From the NCBI GenBank assembly GCA_025057155.1, contig JANWYD010000003.1, positions 1 to 64,000 of the forward strand: a DNA stretch of 64,000 nt. Reading direction: 5' to 3'. Position 1 is the first letter of the stretch. Each line of letters starts with the position of its first letter. This stretch comes from Chloroflexaceae bacterium (GTDB taxonomy: Bacteria > Chloroflexota > Chloroflexia > Chloroflexales > Chloroflexaceae). The notes under the pieces are model-generated. The model saw nothing but the letters and a program-made list of their open reading frames with translations, was not told where the DNA came from and ran no database searches. Of this stretch, positions 9,077 to 17,605 are shown piece after piece. Both the position numbers and the translations under genes were made by a program.

Positions 9077-10198
9077 ATGAACCATGCCGGTCAACAACCG
9101 GACCTGCGGCGCATCGGCACCGCGGCGCTGCCCGCGGCGGTGTTACGGGAGATCGGCGCCTGCGCCGAGGCCTGCCGCGAGACGCTGCGCGCCCTGGCAG
9201 GCGAGCGTGAGCGTCTGCGGGCCGTCCTCGACCGGCGGATCAAAGCCGCTCCCGATGGGCCGGCACGGCGCCTCTGCGCCGTTGATGGGGCCCACGCCGC
9301 TGTGCCCGCCGCGGGGGCGACCTTTGCCGCGATTGCCGCCGCCGCGGTGGAAGAGGCCGCCCTTACCGACCAGGACGTGCGCGTCTGCCTGCTTCCCCCG
9401 GTCGAGGAACTGGACACCATTCTGGGCGGGCTGCGCGCGGTGCTGGAGGTGCGACTGCTGGCGCGGCGCATTCGGAGCACCAGCAGCGGTCTCTTTGTGC
9501 TTGACGGTTCGTTCTACTCGCTGCTGCTAGAGATCAACCGGCTGCTGGTGCGCTACGCGCAGGATCACCGCTACGGGAGGCCGCCAGGCTGGTGGGAGGC
9601 GTTCCGTCCGCTGATCGAAGCCTTCTTTCAAGATGAGGACTGGCGACTGGTGCTGGAGTGCCGGCGCGTGGTGGCGCACCCCAAGGCCGCCACCGCCGCC
9701 GATGACGTACTGGAGCTGGCGCCGCGCCTGAGCGGCATGGTCACTGATCGCACCCTGTGGACCAGCGTGCTCAATCCCGGCGAATACGCCTTGCCGGCCC
9801 CGCTGATCCGTAAGGATCGGCCGCACCTGCTAACCGGCTACCACAGCCCGGCGATAGCCGATTTTCGCGACCGGCGCGCGGCGATCGAGCGCGGCTACGG
9901 GCAACTCTACGTGCTCTACTACCGCCCCGACGGCCTGGGGCCGGCCTACCGTCTGGAGTTGCCGGCGGCGCTGATCGCCCGCGAGCCGCTGGGCGCAGTG
10001 CTGGCCACCTTCCGCAGCGCCCTGCGCGTCAGCAGCATCCAGGAGCCGCTGCCGCAGTTTCTCGCCGACGCGATCTGCCGGCAACTCGGCCACGCTCTGG
10101 CCGCGACCGCCGAGGGCGCCCGCACCTGGCTCCAGCAGGAGTTCGACCTGGCGCTCGTACAGCGCTACCTGGGGCCGTATCGCACCCCACGAGGGTGA
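9077..10198 (+). CDS. nurA: NurA-domain 5'-3' nuclease
   Basis: 373-residue protein with the NurA layout: a metal-binding Asp in AVDGAHAAV (D70), a second in LFVLDGSFYS (D143), and a C-terminal GYHSPAIADFRDRRA / YGQLYVLYYRP region. In archaea NurA works with the hexameric helicase HerA to resect DNA ends; bacterial homologues are often beside herA. No herA is visible in this window. ATG at 9077 follows GGAAAGGATG. The family A element ends 27 bases upstream. Confidence 0.8.
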   Translation: MNHAGQQPDLRRIGTAALPAAVLREIGACAEACRETLRALAGERERLRAVLDRRIKAAPDGPARRLCAVDGAHAAVPAAGATFAAIAAAAVEEAALTDQDVRVCLLPPVEELDTILGGLRAVLEVRLLARRIRSTSSGLFVLDGSFYSLLLEINRLLVRYAQDHRYGRPPGWWEAFRPLIEAFFQDEDWRLVLECRRVVAHPKAATAADDVLELAPRLSGMVTDRTLWTSVLNPGEYALPAPLIRKDRPHLLTGYHSPAIADFRDRRAAIERGYGQLYVLYYRPDGLGPAYRLELPAALIAREPLGAVLATFRSALRVSSIQEPLPQFLADAICRQLGHALAATAEGARTWLQQEFDLALVQRYLGPYRTPRG

Positions 10199-10578
10199 AT
10201 GACCGGCGAAGCAAGCCGGAGGGGAGCAAGCCGGAGGGTTGCTCCACGGCGCCAGGTGTCAACGATTTGCCATTAGAATGCCTCAGAACTGCACACCCCC
10301 TCCGTAGAAGTACGGGGTTTGCCTCATAAGAAAGCCATGCTTGCGCGCCGATTGTGACGCGCGTCGCGTAGTGGTACGGAGTGACGCAGCGCGTGAGGAA
10401 TGGTACCCTCAGTATCAGACAGGCAGGAGGAGGGTTTTGACGGCCCGTTCCAGGCACGAGCGAGCCGTCAACGGGCAAGGCTTTATGAAATAGTGAAAAG
10501 CCACCCATATCCTCCGGCGTGCCCAGGCGCTACCGGCAGCGTTCGCCGGGCAGATGGACACACACAGGGGGTACTCCG
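10199..10578. other. Non-coding stretch between nurA and CBM48 gene
   Basis: 380 bases. Begins with a short direct repeat (GCAAGCCGGAGGG twice, 10212-10240) capable of pairing with the adjacent GGTTGCTCC. The rest shows small hairpins but no recognised RNA family. It may contain the CBM48 gene promoter, which I cannot place. Confidence 0.4.
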
Positions 10579-10905
10579 ATGATCGTGCAACTTCCACTCA
10601 ATAACGAGCAGGTGATGGTGGTCTTTCGCCTGCCAGCGCAGATCTGGGCCGATAGCATTCATCTCGTAGGCGATTTCAACAACTGGAGCACGTCGGCCAC
10701 GCCGATGCGTCGCGGTGAACAGTACTGGGAGGCGACGGTGACCGTGCCGGCGGGCAGCACGTGCTACTACGCCTATCTGGTGGACGGAAAGTACTGGTGT
10801 AGCGAGTACAGCACTGCCAGATATACTCGGGACAACTCCGGGCCGCGGGTGGCGATGATCCCGATTGAGATCGCCCAGGCGGATGAACTGGCGCTGACAG
10901 GCTAA
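10579..10905 (+). CDS. Single-domain CBM48 (isoamylase N-terminal / AMPK-beta type) protein
   Basis: 108 residues forming one early-set Ig-like fold of the CBM48/glycogen-binding type: VVFRLPAQIWADSIHLVGDFNNWS, TPMRRGEQYWEATVTVPAG, and CYYAYLVDGKYW. Such free-standing modules bind alpha-glucans. ATG at 10579 has GGGGG 8 bases upstream; the in-frame start at 10519 lacks this. Followed by a strong terminator. A GH13 enzyme lies 2 kb away, which may be relevant. Confidence 0.8.
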   Translation: MIVQLPLNNEQVMVVFRLPAQIWADSIHLVGDFNNWSTSATPMRRGEQYWEATVTVPAGSTCYYAYLVDGKYWCSEYSTARYTRDNSGPRVAMIPIEIAQADELALTG

Positions 10906-10956
10906 TCGCGAAACGGGGAACTCGAGCGTACGCCGCCACCGAAGGTGGAACGATGC

Positions 10957-10984
10957 GGGAGGGCCTGGCCCTCCCTTTCTTTTT
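10957..10984 (+). terminator. Rho-independent terminator of CBM48 gene
   Basis: GGGAGGGCC-T-GGCCCTCCC (10957-10975) followed by TTTCTTTTT. Lies 52 bases past the stop. Confidence 0.85.
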
Positions 10985-11046
10985 GCGGTGGTAATTGATG
11001 GTCCGGCCCGCCAGGTCGTGGAGAGAAGCGCTGCGCCCATCCCTGC

Positions 11047-12786
11047 TCACGTCTGGAACACATAGGTTCCCGGCGCTTCCATCAGCGGCGCGTAGCCGCT
11101 CTCAGGGGCGCCTATGGGCGGCGGCGGGACCATGCCGCTTGAACGAGCGGCCAGCCAGCGGTTCCACTCTGGCCACCAGGAGCCAGCGTGGACCGGCACG
11201 GTCGCCTGCCAGGTGTCGGGGTCCACATACTTGTCGCTGGGGTAGCTGGTGGCAACCTGGTAGCTCCGGCGCGGGTGGCCCGGCTCGCTGACGATCCCTG
11301 CGTTGTGTCCTCCGGTGGTTAACAAGAAGGTCACCTCGGTATCTTCAAGGAGCATCAATTTATAGACTGAGCGCCACGGCGAGACGTGGTCGGTGCGCGT
11401 AGCCACGACGAAGAGCGGCACGCGGATGTCGCTAAGCGCGATGGGCCGCTCGCCAATGCGGTAGCGCCCCTCGAACAGGTCGTTGTTCAAAAACAGGCGC
11501 ACCAGATACTCGGCGTGCATTCGGGCAGGCAGGCGCGTGCCGTCGGCGTTCCAGGCCATCAGGTCGTTCATCGGCTCGCGCACGCCCAGCAAGTACTCGC
11601 GGATCATCCGCGACCAGATCAGATCCTGCGAGCGCAGCAACTGGAAGGCGCCGGCCATCTGCGAAGAGTCGAGGTAGCCCTGCACGGCCATAATGTCGTT
11701 GAGGTAGGCCACCTGGCTCTCGTCAATGAAGAGGGTCAACTCGCCGGCCTCTTTGAAGTCGGTCTGCGCGGCGAAGAGGGTGACGCTCCGCAGGCGCTCG
11801 TCGTTGTCGCGGGCCATGGCGGCGGCGACCATGGTCAGCAAGGTGCCGCCGAGGCAGTAGCCAGCGGCGTGGATCTTGCGCCCGGGCACGATTGCCCCCA
11901 CCACGTCCAGCGCAGTCATCACCCCGTCGCGGAAGTAGTTGTCCATGCCCAGATCGCGATCCTCGGGGCCGGGGTTCTTCCAGGAGATCATGAACACCGT
12001 ATAACCCTGCTCCACCAGGTAGCGAACGAGGGAGTTGTGAGGGGAGAGGTCGAGGATGTAGTACTTCATAATCCAGGCGGGCACGATCAACAGCGGTTCG
12101 GCGTACACCTGTTCGGTCATCGGCTCGTACTGGATCAACTCGATCAGGTGGTTCCGATACACGACCTTCCCCGGCGTAATGGCCACATTCTGCCCCGGCA
12201 CATACTGCTCCGCGCCAGCGGGCCGGCGCCCGTCGATCCAGCGCTTCCAGTCATCCAGGGCGTTGAGCGCGCCCCGCAGCAGGTTGGTTCCGCCCTGACG
12301 CCAGGTGGCGTGGAGCACTTCCGGGTTGGTCAGCAGAAAGTTGGTGGGAGCGAGCATGTCGAGCAACTGACGGGCCGCAAATGTGGTCACCTGCTCATGA
12401 TGGCGTGACACGCCTGACACGCCGGTGGTGGCTGCGCTCCACCACTGCTGCGCCAGCAAGAACGCCTGAGCGTAGAGGTTGAAGGGCCAGAGCTGCCACT
12501 CCGGGGCGGCGAAGCGGCGGTCTTCGGGCAGATCGGGGTCATCGGGCGGGGTCTGGGGATTGAGCGCGGCCCCGAGCGCATAGCGATTAAACGTCACGAG
12601 CTGAGCCAGGGCGAGCTGGGCCAGGGCCTGCTGCTTGCCCGGAGCGTTGGCCAGGTGGGTGAGCCAGTCTACATAGGCAAGGATCAGAGCCGCGGGCGAG
12701 AGGCCCAGCGTAAAGCGTCCCTGCCAGGCGTGCAACAGCCGGTCGAGACCGGCGCCGTGGTTGGCCCGTTGCGCGAGTGTATCCAT
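11047..12786 (-). CDS. phaC: Poly(3-hydroxyalkanoate) synthase, class I-like
   Basis: Polymerises 3-hydroxyacyl-CoA into storage polyester at granule surfaces. 579 residues, the usual class I length. An alpha/beta-hydrolase core carries the lipase-like box GYCLGG with nucleophile C311, the catalytic D466 in ATRTDHVSPW and H494 in GGHNAGIVS. The N-terminal PhaC domain occupies about 60-230. No phaE, phaR, phasin or phaAB genes are adjacent, so precursors must come from elsewhere. The coding frame starts at the ATG at 12786, downstream of three G-rich tandem repeats. Confidence 0.95.
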   Translation of the reverse strand: MDTLAQRANHGAGLDRLLHAWQGRFTLGLSPAALILAYVDWLTHLANAPGKQQALAQLALAQLVTFNRYALGAALNPQTPPDDPDLPEDRRFAAPEWQLWPFNLYAQAFLLAQQWWSAATTGVSGVSRHHEQVTTFAARQLLDMLAPTNFLLTNPEVLHATWRQGGTNLLRGALNALDDWKRWIDGRRPAGAEQYVPGQNVAITPGKVVYRNHLIELIQYEPMTEQVYAEPLLIVPAWIMKYYILDLSPHNSLVRYLVEQGYTVFMISWKNPGPEDRDLGMDNYFRDGVMTALDVVGAIVPGRKIHAAGYCLGGTLLTMVAAAMARDNDERLRSVTLFAAQTDFKEAGELTLFIDESQVAYLNDIMAVQGYLDSSQMAGAFQLLRSQDLIWSRMIREYLLGVREPMNDLMAWNADGTRLPARMHAEYLVRLFLNNDLFEGRYRIGERPIALSDIRVPLFVVATRTDHVSPWRSVYKLMLLEDTEVTFLLTTGGHNAGIVSEPGHPRRSYQVATSYPSDKYVDPDTWQATVPVHAGSWWPEWNRWLAARSSGMVPPPPIGAPESGYAPLMEAPGTYVFQT

Positions 12787-12810
12787 GGTGCCTCTCCGCT
12801 ATGAAATGTG

Positions 12811-12911
12811 CCAGAGGGAAGCACCCCAGAGGGGTGCGCCATGCACCTTAGAGGGGAGCACCCTGGAGGGGTGCGTGCACCTCAGAGGGGAGCACCCCGG
12901 AGGGGTGTTCC
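12811..12911. repeat. Three imperfect tandem repeats upstream of phaC
   Basis: Units built on GAGGGGAGCACCCCGGAGGGGTGC start near 12811, 12848 and 12881. Each unit is itself a small foldback (GCACCCC/GGGGTGC). They lie in the phaC leader or promoter region. Confidence 0.65.
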
Positions 12912-12982
12912 ACATGCATCATCATAGCAGCCGCGCGGCGCGCCAAGAGAGAAGATCTCACCGCCGGGGGGGGCCGCTCTCT

Positions 12983-14461
12983 TCACCGGGCGCTGGTCAG
13001 GAACAGGTGCGCGCCCCAGGCGGGCAGAATGACGTGCAGCCCGCGCTGGTGCATCTCGTCGCCGTCGCGTTCGTAGGTCGCGTCGTTGAGGACATCCTCG
13101 AGCGTCCAGCGCTGGCCCGCCAGGCCGTCCCAGGCCATATGCACGCGGCCATAGGCCGGCGTGTCGCCCAGATTGATCACTACCAGCGTCCAGGTGGCCT
13201 CACTGGTCCACAGCCAGGCCAGCAGGTTGCGGCTGCCCCGCGGATCGTCCTGGTTATCACAGACGCAGAGGTGCCAGGAGCCGCGCCGGAACGGCTCGCT
13301 GCGAAGGGCGGCGAGCAGCCGGCGGTAAAAGCCGGGCAATTGCTGGTCGTGGATCTCAATCGGGCGGCGGGCCAGAAAGACGGGGAGCCGGGCGGTACGG
13401 CCCTCGAACTGCCCCTCGTGGAGCAGCCGCGCCCCCGGCAGGGTCATGGCGGCGACGGCGGCGACCCGCTGGCGAACGGGGCCGAAGCGTGTAGCGGCCC
13501 GCGGCTCGTCGTGGTTTTCGATGAAGCGCACCAGGCGCGCCTGGAAGGATGGCGCGGCCATCAGGTGGGCGCGCACCTGACCGGCGTCGCCATCGGCGAG
13601 GCGGTCGTAGAGCACTTTGTCGTAGCAAAAGGTGAAGCCGAGCTGCATCAGGGCCCACTCACGGTTCCAGTACACCTCGGCGATCCAGATGAACTCGGGG
13701 ACGGCCTGGCGAACCGAGCCGATCACCTCCGCCCAGTACTCGGCGGCCGGGGGCGGGCCGGCCCGCTGGCCCCAGGTCTGGGCGAAAATATCATTCATCA
13801 GCAGCATGGCCATATCGCAGCGCACGCCGTCGCACCGGGCGGCGATGTCGCGCAGGGTGGCGCTGGCCGCGGCGCGCAACTCGGGGTTGAAGGCATTCAG
13901 TTGCAGCACATCGGGCCAGGGTGCGGAGTGCGGGTCGCGCCCGCGGGCGAAGATCGCCGGGCCAACGCGCAGCCAGTCCGTCGGGGCCCGGGCCAGATCC
14001 TCCTCGCTCCCCTGAATGAAATACTCCGGATGCTCGACCGTCCAGGGATGATCGGGGGCGACATGGTTGGGCACGAAGTCGAGGATGAGCCGGATGCCCC
14101 GGCGCGCGAGGGCCTCGCGGGCACGGGCCAGGCCCTCCGGCCCGCCAAGGCGCGGATCGACCTCGTAGCGCCGGATGCAGAAGGGCGAACCGATCACGTC
14201 ATCGGGCCGCAGATCGGGCAGGGTCTGGCGCAACCCGGCCATCACCTGCTCATTGGCGAGGGCGATGCGGCGACCTTCGGGGCTACGCTCCCAGACGCCC
14301 ATAAGCCACACCGCGTCAATGTTCCAGCCTGCCAGCGCATCCCAGACCGACTCAGGCACGTTGGCCAGGGTAATCGGTTGAGCATGCCGCCGGCTCAACT
14401 CACCGAGCCAGACCCAGGTGTTGATCTCGTAAATAACCGGGCGCGTGGGCCAGTTTGACAT
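12983..14461 (-). CDS. GH13 alpha-amylase family glycosidase
   Basis: 492-residue (beta/alpha)8 enzyme acting on alpha-glucosidic bonds. The conserved GH13 regions are present: DFVPNH (128-133), GVRCDMA with nucleophile D216, IAEVYW with acid/base E262, and ENHDE with H317 and D318. A C-terminal beta domain follows from about 400. There is no signal peptide, so it acts on internal glucan or maltodextrin, or on a product exported otherwise. Exact specificity (amylase, trehalose synthase or sucrose phosphorylase type) cannot be told. Confidence 0.9.
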   Translation of the reverse strand: MSNWPTRPVIYEINTWVWLGELSRRHAQPITLANVPESVWDALAGWNIDAVWLMGVWERSPEGRRIALANEQVMAGLRQTLPDLRPDDVIGSPFCIRRYEVDPRLGGPEGLARAREALARRGIRLILDFVPNHVAPDHPWTVEHPEYFIQGSEEDLARAPTDWLRVGPAIFARGRDPHSAPWPDVLQLNAFNPELRAAASATLRDIAARCDGVRCDMAMLLMNDIFAQTWGQRAGPPPAAEYWAEVIGSVRQAVPEFIWIAEVYWNREWALMQLGFTFCYDKVLYDRLADGDAGQVRAHLMAAPSFQARLVRFIENHDEPRAATRFGPVRQRVAAVAAMTLPGARLLHEGQFEGRTARLPVFLARRPIEIHDQQLPGFYRRLLAALRSEPFRRGSWHLCVCDNQDDPRGSRNLLAWLWTSEATWTLVVINLGDTPAYGRVHMAWDGLAGQRWTLEDVLNDATYERDGDEMHQRGLHVILPAWGAHLFLTSAR

Positions 14462-14619
14462 AACAGCTCCTTCCCGGCAGCGCTGCCGCTACCACGTGCA
14501 CCGTGCGGTACAATGCAAAACCCGGAGCGCGCAACCTGGAAGGTTGCGCGACGGTTTGCTGCAATTTGCGGCAATCATGAACCGCTCAGCTCCGCCGTCC
14601 AGCAATGGAGGACCCGCTG

Positions 14620-14952
14620 ATGAACGCGTCACAACGTCCCGTACCGTTAACCGACCTGCGGCGCCGCGCGCCGATTGCGCGGCGTTGCATCTACAACACC
14701 CTGACCCGCATGCTCGGTGAAGTAGAATTGCGCTACGAGTTCTACCGTGAGTGGAACGGCTGCTGGCGGGTGCGGGTTGACGTGGCCGAACGCGGTCAAC
14801 TCGATTTTACCCTGCTCGACACGCCCGGCGGAGGTCTCCTGGCCCTGCCCCGCCCTCTGCCCGAACGCTGGCGCGCGGCCGGGGTCGTGGCCAGCGACGG
14901 AACCGTCTGGACTGTGGACGAGAACGGTGAACTGGCGCTCGTTTCCGGCTGA
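14620..14952 (+). CDS. Small protein of unknown function
   Basis: 110 residues, divergent from the GH13 gene. The ATG at 14620 has GGAGG at 8 bases; the earlier ATG at 14605 overlaps this Shine-Dalgarno. A basic N-terminal helix (PLTDLRRRAPIARRCIYNT) is followed by alternating beta-strand sequence (WRVRVDVAERGQLDFTLLD, TVWTVDENGELALVSG). No family recognised; codon use and position suggest a real gene. Confidence 0.6.
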   Translation: MNASQRPVPLTDLRRRAPIARRCIYNTLTRMLGEVELRYEFYREWNGCWRVRVDVAERGQLDFTLLDTPGGGLLALPRPLPERWRAAGVVASDGTVWTVDENGELALVSG

Positions 14953-14968
14953 GACGTGGGGTGTTGTT

Positions 14969-15979
14969 TCAGATCGCCAGGTAGCGCGGCGCGGCCGTGT
15001 CGTCCTCGGCCACTTCGGCCAGATTGGCGATGGCGAGCATGCCGCGCTGATCCAGATACTCCACATACGCGCCCACCTTCTGGAGGGCGAGCAGTTCGTC
15101 GTAATCGCGCACGAACGGGTAGAGCCGGGCGGTGAGTTCGGCGATGGTGCTTGGCCGGGCGCAGGCGTCGTAGACGCGCTCAATGTGCTGGCGCTGGGTG
15201 GTCTCAATCTTCGCCACCGCCGCTCCCAGATCAAGCACCGGGCGATCGTGTCCGCCCAGGCCCAGGCGCACATCGCTGAGGGCGGCGACCTTGCGGAGCG
15301 AGAGCAAGAAGTGACCAACGCCGTTGGAGGCCGTCAGGCTCTCGGGCGAGAGGAACAGCGAGAAGTTGGGCAGCACGTGATCGGCGGTGAGCAGCACGTC
15401 GTCAACTTGCAGGCACACCTGGCCAGGGCAGTGACCGGGGACGTGGATCACGCGGAACACGCCGTCGAGCAGGTCGCCATCGTGCAGCACATCTTCCACG
15501 GGCATTGAGCGCACGCCGTGTTTCGCGCCGCTGTACATCGCGAGCATGCGCGCGCAGCGCGCATCGTCCACCCCGGCGCGCCGCAGAAAGACGCCCAGAC
15601 GAAAGCGCATAAGGGTCAGGCGCTCTTCGTGGTTGACGATCACCCGCCGATCCAGTTCGTGCACGGCGAGGGGCGCGGAGGTAAGGCTGCGCACGGTGCT
15701 GAGGCCGCCGTGGTGATCGATATGAGCGTGGGTGAGCACAATGCGATCAATATCCGCCCAGTTCACCGCTTCATCCCACTCGTCGCGAATGCGCGCCATT
15801 CCCCGGAGCAGGTCGGCATCGCTGGAACCCTGCCCGCTGCCGGTGTCCACTAAGGCGACATAGTCGCCAGCGATGACCAGATGCACATAGGCGCGAAGCG
15901 CCGGAAAGACCTGCACGGGCAGACGGTAGATGCGCGCCCCGCCTGCCGTTTCATAGCGGGTAATCCCCTCCTGAACCAT
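14969..15979 (-). CDS. Metallo-beta-lactamase-fold hydrolase
   Basis: 336 residues. The metal-binding motif HAHIDHHGG has H84, H86, D88 and H89; further ligands are seen in HVPGHCPG and LTADHVLP. A C-terminal helical segment (about 245-320) resembles that of the LACTB2/MBL-fold hydrolase subgroup. The substrate is unknown. Convergent with the small gene at 14620, with only 16 bases between the stops. Confidence 0.88.
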   Translation of the reverse strand: MVQEGITRYETAGGARIYRLPVQVFPALRAYVHLVIAGDYVALVDTGSGQGSSDADLLRGMARIRDEWDEAVNWADIDRIVLTHAHIDHHGGLSTVRSLTSAPLAVHELDRRVIVNHEERLTLMRFRLGVFLRRAGVDDARCARMLAMYSGAKHGVRSMPVEDVLHDGDLLDGVFRVIHVPGHCPGQVCLQVDDVLLTADHVLPNFSLFLSPESLTASNGVGHFLLSLRKVAALSDVRLGLGGHDRPVLDLGAAVAKIETTQRQHIERVYDACARPSTIAELTARLYPFVRDYDELLALQKVGAYVEYLDQRGMLAIANLAEVAEDDTAAPRYLAI

Positions 15980-16137
15980 AGCGCCAGACCTCCTCGGAAT
16001 CCGCGCGGAGCCAGTGCCTATTGTACGGCACGACGGGCATGGGCGCTTCAGGTTAACGGAACTATACGCCCGGTAAGGGTGACTTCCTGCAAGCGCAGGC
16101 GCATACCTGCTACAGTAGGGCGGCAGGAGGATGGCGC

Positions 16138-17361
16138 ATGACCCACATTGAGCATGAGTTGAACCGGCATCTCATCCATCTCAGCCGCACGATCGGCGCC
16201 CGTCCGGCAGGATCGGCGGCGAATGTGGCCGCGGCAGGCTACATCGCGCGCAGCCTTGAGAGCGCCGGTTTTACGGTCGAACTTCAGGCCTACCAGTGCC
16301 CGACGTGGGAGGATCTGGGGACAACGCTGGAGGTGGGGGGCGTCGCGGCGCCGGTCGGCGCGAATCCCTTCTCGCCGCCCTGCGACGTCCAGGCGCCTGC
16401 GGTGGCGGCCGGCGCCCTGGCCGAGCTTCAAACGTTGCCGATGGGCGGGCGGGTGGCGGTGCTCTACGGTCAGGTGGCCGCGGCGCCCCTGGCGCCCGGC
16501 TCCTGGCCGTGGAGGGGCGAGCACGACTCGGCGATCCTCACCGCCCTGGAGAAAGGCGCGCCGGAGGCGGTGCTGATGGTGCAGACGCACGCGGGGGCGC
16601 TGGCCCGGTTGATTGAGGACCCCGATTTCCCGCTGGCTTCGGCAACGGTCTCGGCCGAGGCGGGATTGCTGCTGGTGCGGCAGCCGGGTGTGCCGGTGCG
16701 CCTGCGGATCAACACTCGGCGCGGCATAGGCGGCGCCTGCAATGTGATCGGGCGGCTGGGAGGGCAGGATGAGCCGCGTGTCCTCCTCTGCGCCCACTTT
16801 GACACGAAGATCGACACGCCGGGCGCTTCCGACAATGCGGGGGGCGTAGCCGTGCTGCTGGCGCTGGCGGAGATGCTGGGAGCGCATCAGCTCAGCATCG
16901 GCCTGGAGGTCGTGGCCTTCAATGGCGGGGAGTACCCGCCCTCGGGCGCCGCGGAGTACATCCGCCAATCCAGCGCCGATCTCGAAGCGGTTGTCGCGGT
17001 GTTGAACTTCGATGGCGTCGGGCAGTGGCTGGCGCCCAACAGCATTGCGCTCATTGCCGGTTCGCCAGCCTTCGCGGAGGTGTTGCAACAGGTGTTGCGC
17101 CGTTACCCCGGCGTGGTCCGGGCGGCGCCGTGGCTGGAGAGCGATCACGGCTTCTTCGCGCAGCGCGGCGTGCCCGCCGTAGCCTTCTCGGCTGCCGCCC
17201 GCCAGCCGCTCGAGCACACGCGCGCCGACACGGCGGACTGGGTCAGTCCGCCCCGGCTCCGCGAGGCGGCCATGCTCGGCGCCGAGATCGTCGCTGCGCT
17301 GCGGGGAAAAAGCCCGGCCTGGAGCCGCCCTCCCCGCGGGATTGAAAGCGTCGCCCCCTGA
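16138..17361 (+). CDS. M28-family metallopeptidase (aminopeptidase-like)
   Basis: 407 residues; co-catalytic zinc exopeptidase fold with a PA-like insert (about 60-190). Zinc ligands appear in LLCAHFDT (H220), GASDNAGG (D232), NGGEY (E265), LNFDGVG (D292) and LEHTRADT (H360). In most family members the second motif is E-E, the first Glu being the catalytic base; here that position is Gly264, so activity is uncertain. There is no signal peptide. CAGGAGG precedes the ATG by 7 bases. Confidence 0.85.
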   Translation: MTHIEHELNRHLIHLSRTIGARPAGSAANVAAAGYIARSLESAGFTVELQAYQCPTWEDLGTTLEVGGVAAPVGANPFSPPCDVQAPAVAAGALAELQTLPMGGRVAVLYGQVAAAPLAPGSWPWRGEHDSAILTALEKGAPEAVLMVQTHAGALARLIEDPDFPLASATVSAEAGLLLVRQPGVPVRLRINTRRGIGGACNVIGRLGGQDEPRVLLCAHFDTKIDTPGASDNAGGVAVLLALAEMLGAHQLSIGLEVVAFNGGEYPPSGAAEYIRQSSADLEAVVAVLNFDGVGQWLAPNSIALIAGSPAFAEVLQQVLRRYPGVVRAAPWLESDHGFFAQRGVPAVAFSAAARQPLEHTRADTADWVSPPRLREAAMLGAEIVAALRGKSPAWSRPPRGIESVAP

Positions 17362-17383
17362 TCGGCCGTGGCGGGAGCTCAGC

Positions 17384-17530
17384 AGGGGTTTTCGGCATTC
17401 CAATGCGCTTACGGTCCTTACCCCCCGCCCCCCTCTCCCGCAGGCGGGAGAGGGGGGAGTTGGGCGTCCCAATGCCCCGGATGGCGCATGCGACGCGAGC
17501 ATGCGCCGGAAAAAACCCTACACCTGAGAA
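17384..17530. repeat. Family B foldback element, copy 1 (left end lost)
   Basis: Starts inside the family at AGGGGTTTTCGGCATTCC and ends at ACCCTACACCTGAGAA. The central palindrome reads CTCTCCCGCAGGCGGGAGAG. The left terminal repeat CTCAGGTGTAGGG is missing. It lies between convergent genes. Confidence 0.7.
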
Positions 17531-17605
17531 CGTGGCGGGAGGTGGCGTGGGAGAGCGAAGCCCTCCCCGCGAAAGGTTCTTCCTCGCAACCGGGCCGGCA
17601 GGCCC

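Noticed and set aside
12811-12911. CRISPR-like array upstream of phaC
   Set aside because: Only three degenerate units with no unique spacers of constant length.
12761-14458. 565-codon plus-strand frame across phaC start and the GH13 gene
   Set aside because: Antisense to a GH13 gene with all catalytic motifs; composition is Gly/Ala/His-rich as expected of a shadow frame.
16048-17502. 484-codon minus-strand frame opposite the M28 gene
   Set aside because: The plus frame has zinc ligands and a Shine-Dalgarno; the minus frame has neither and extends into a repeat element.
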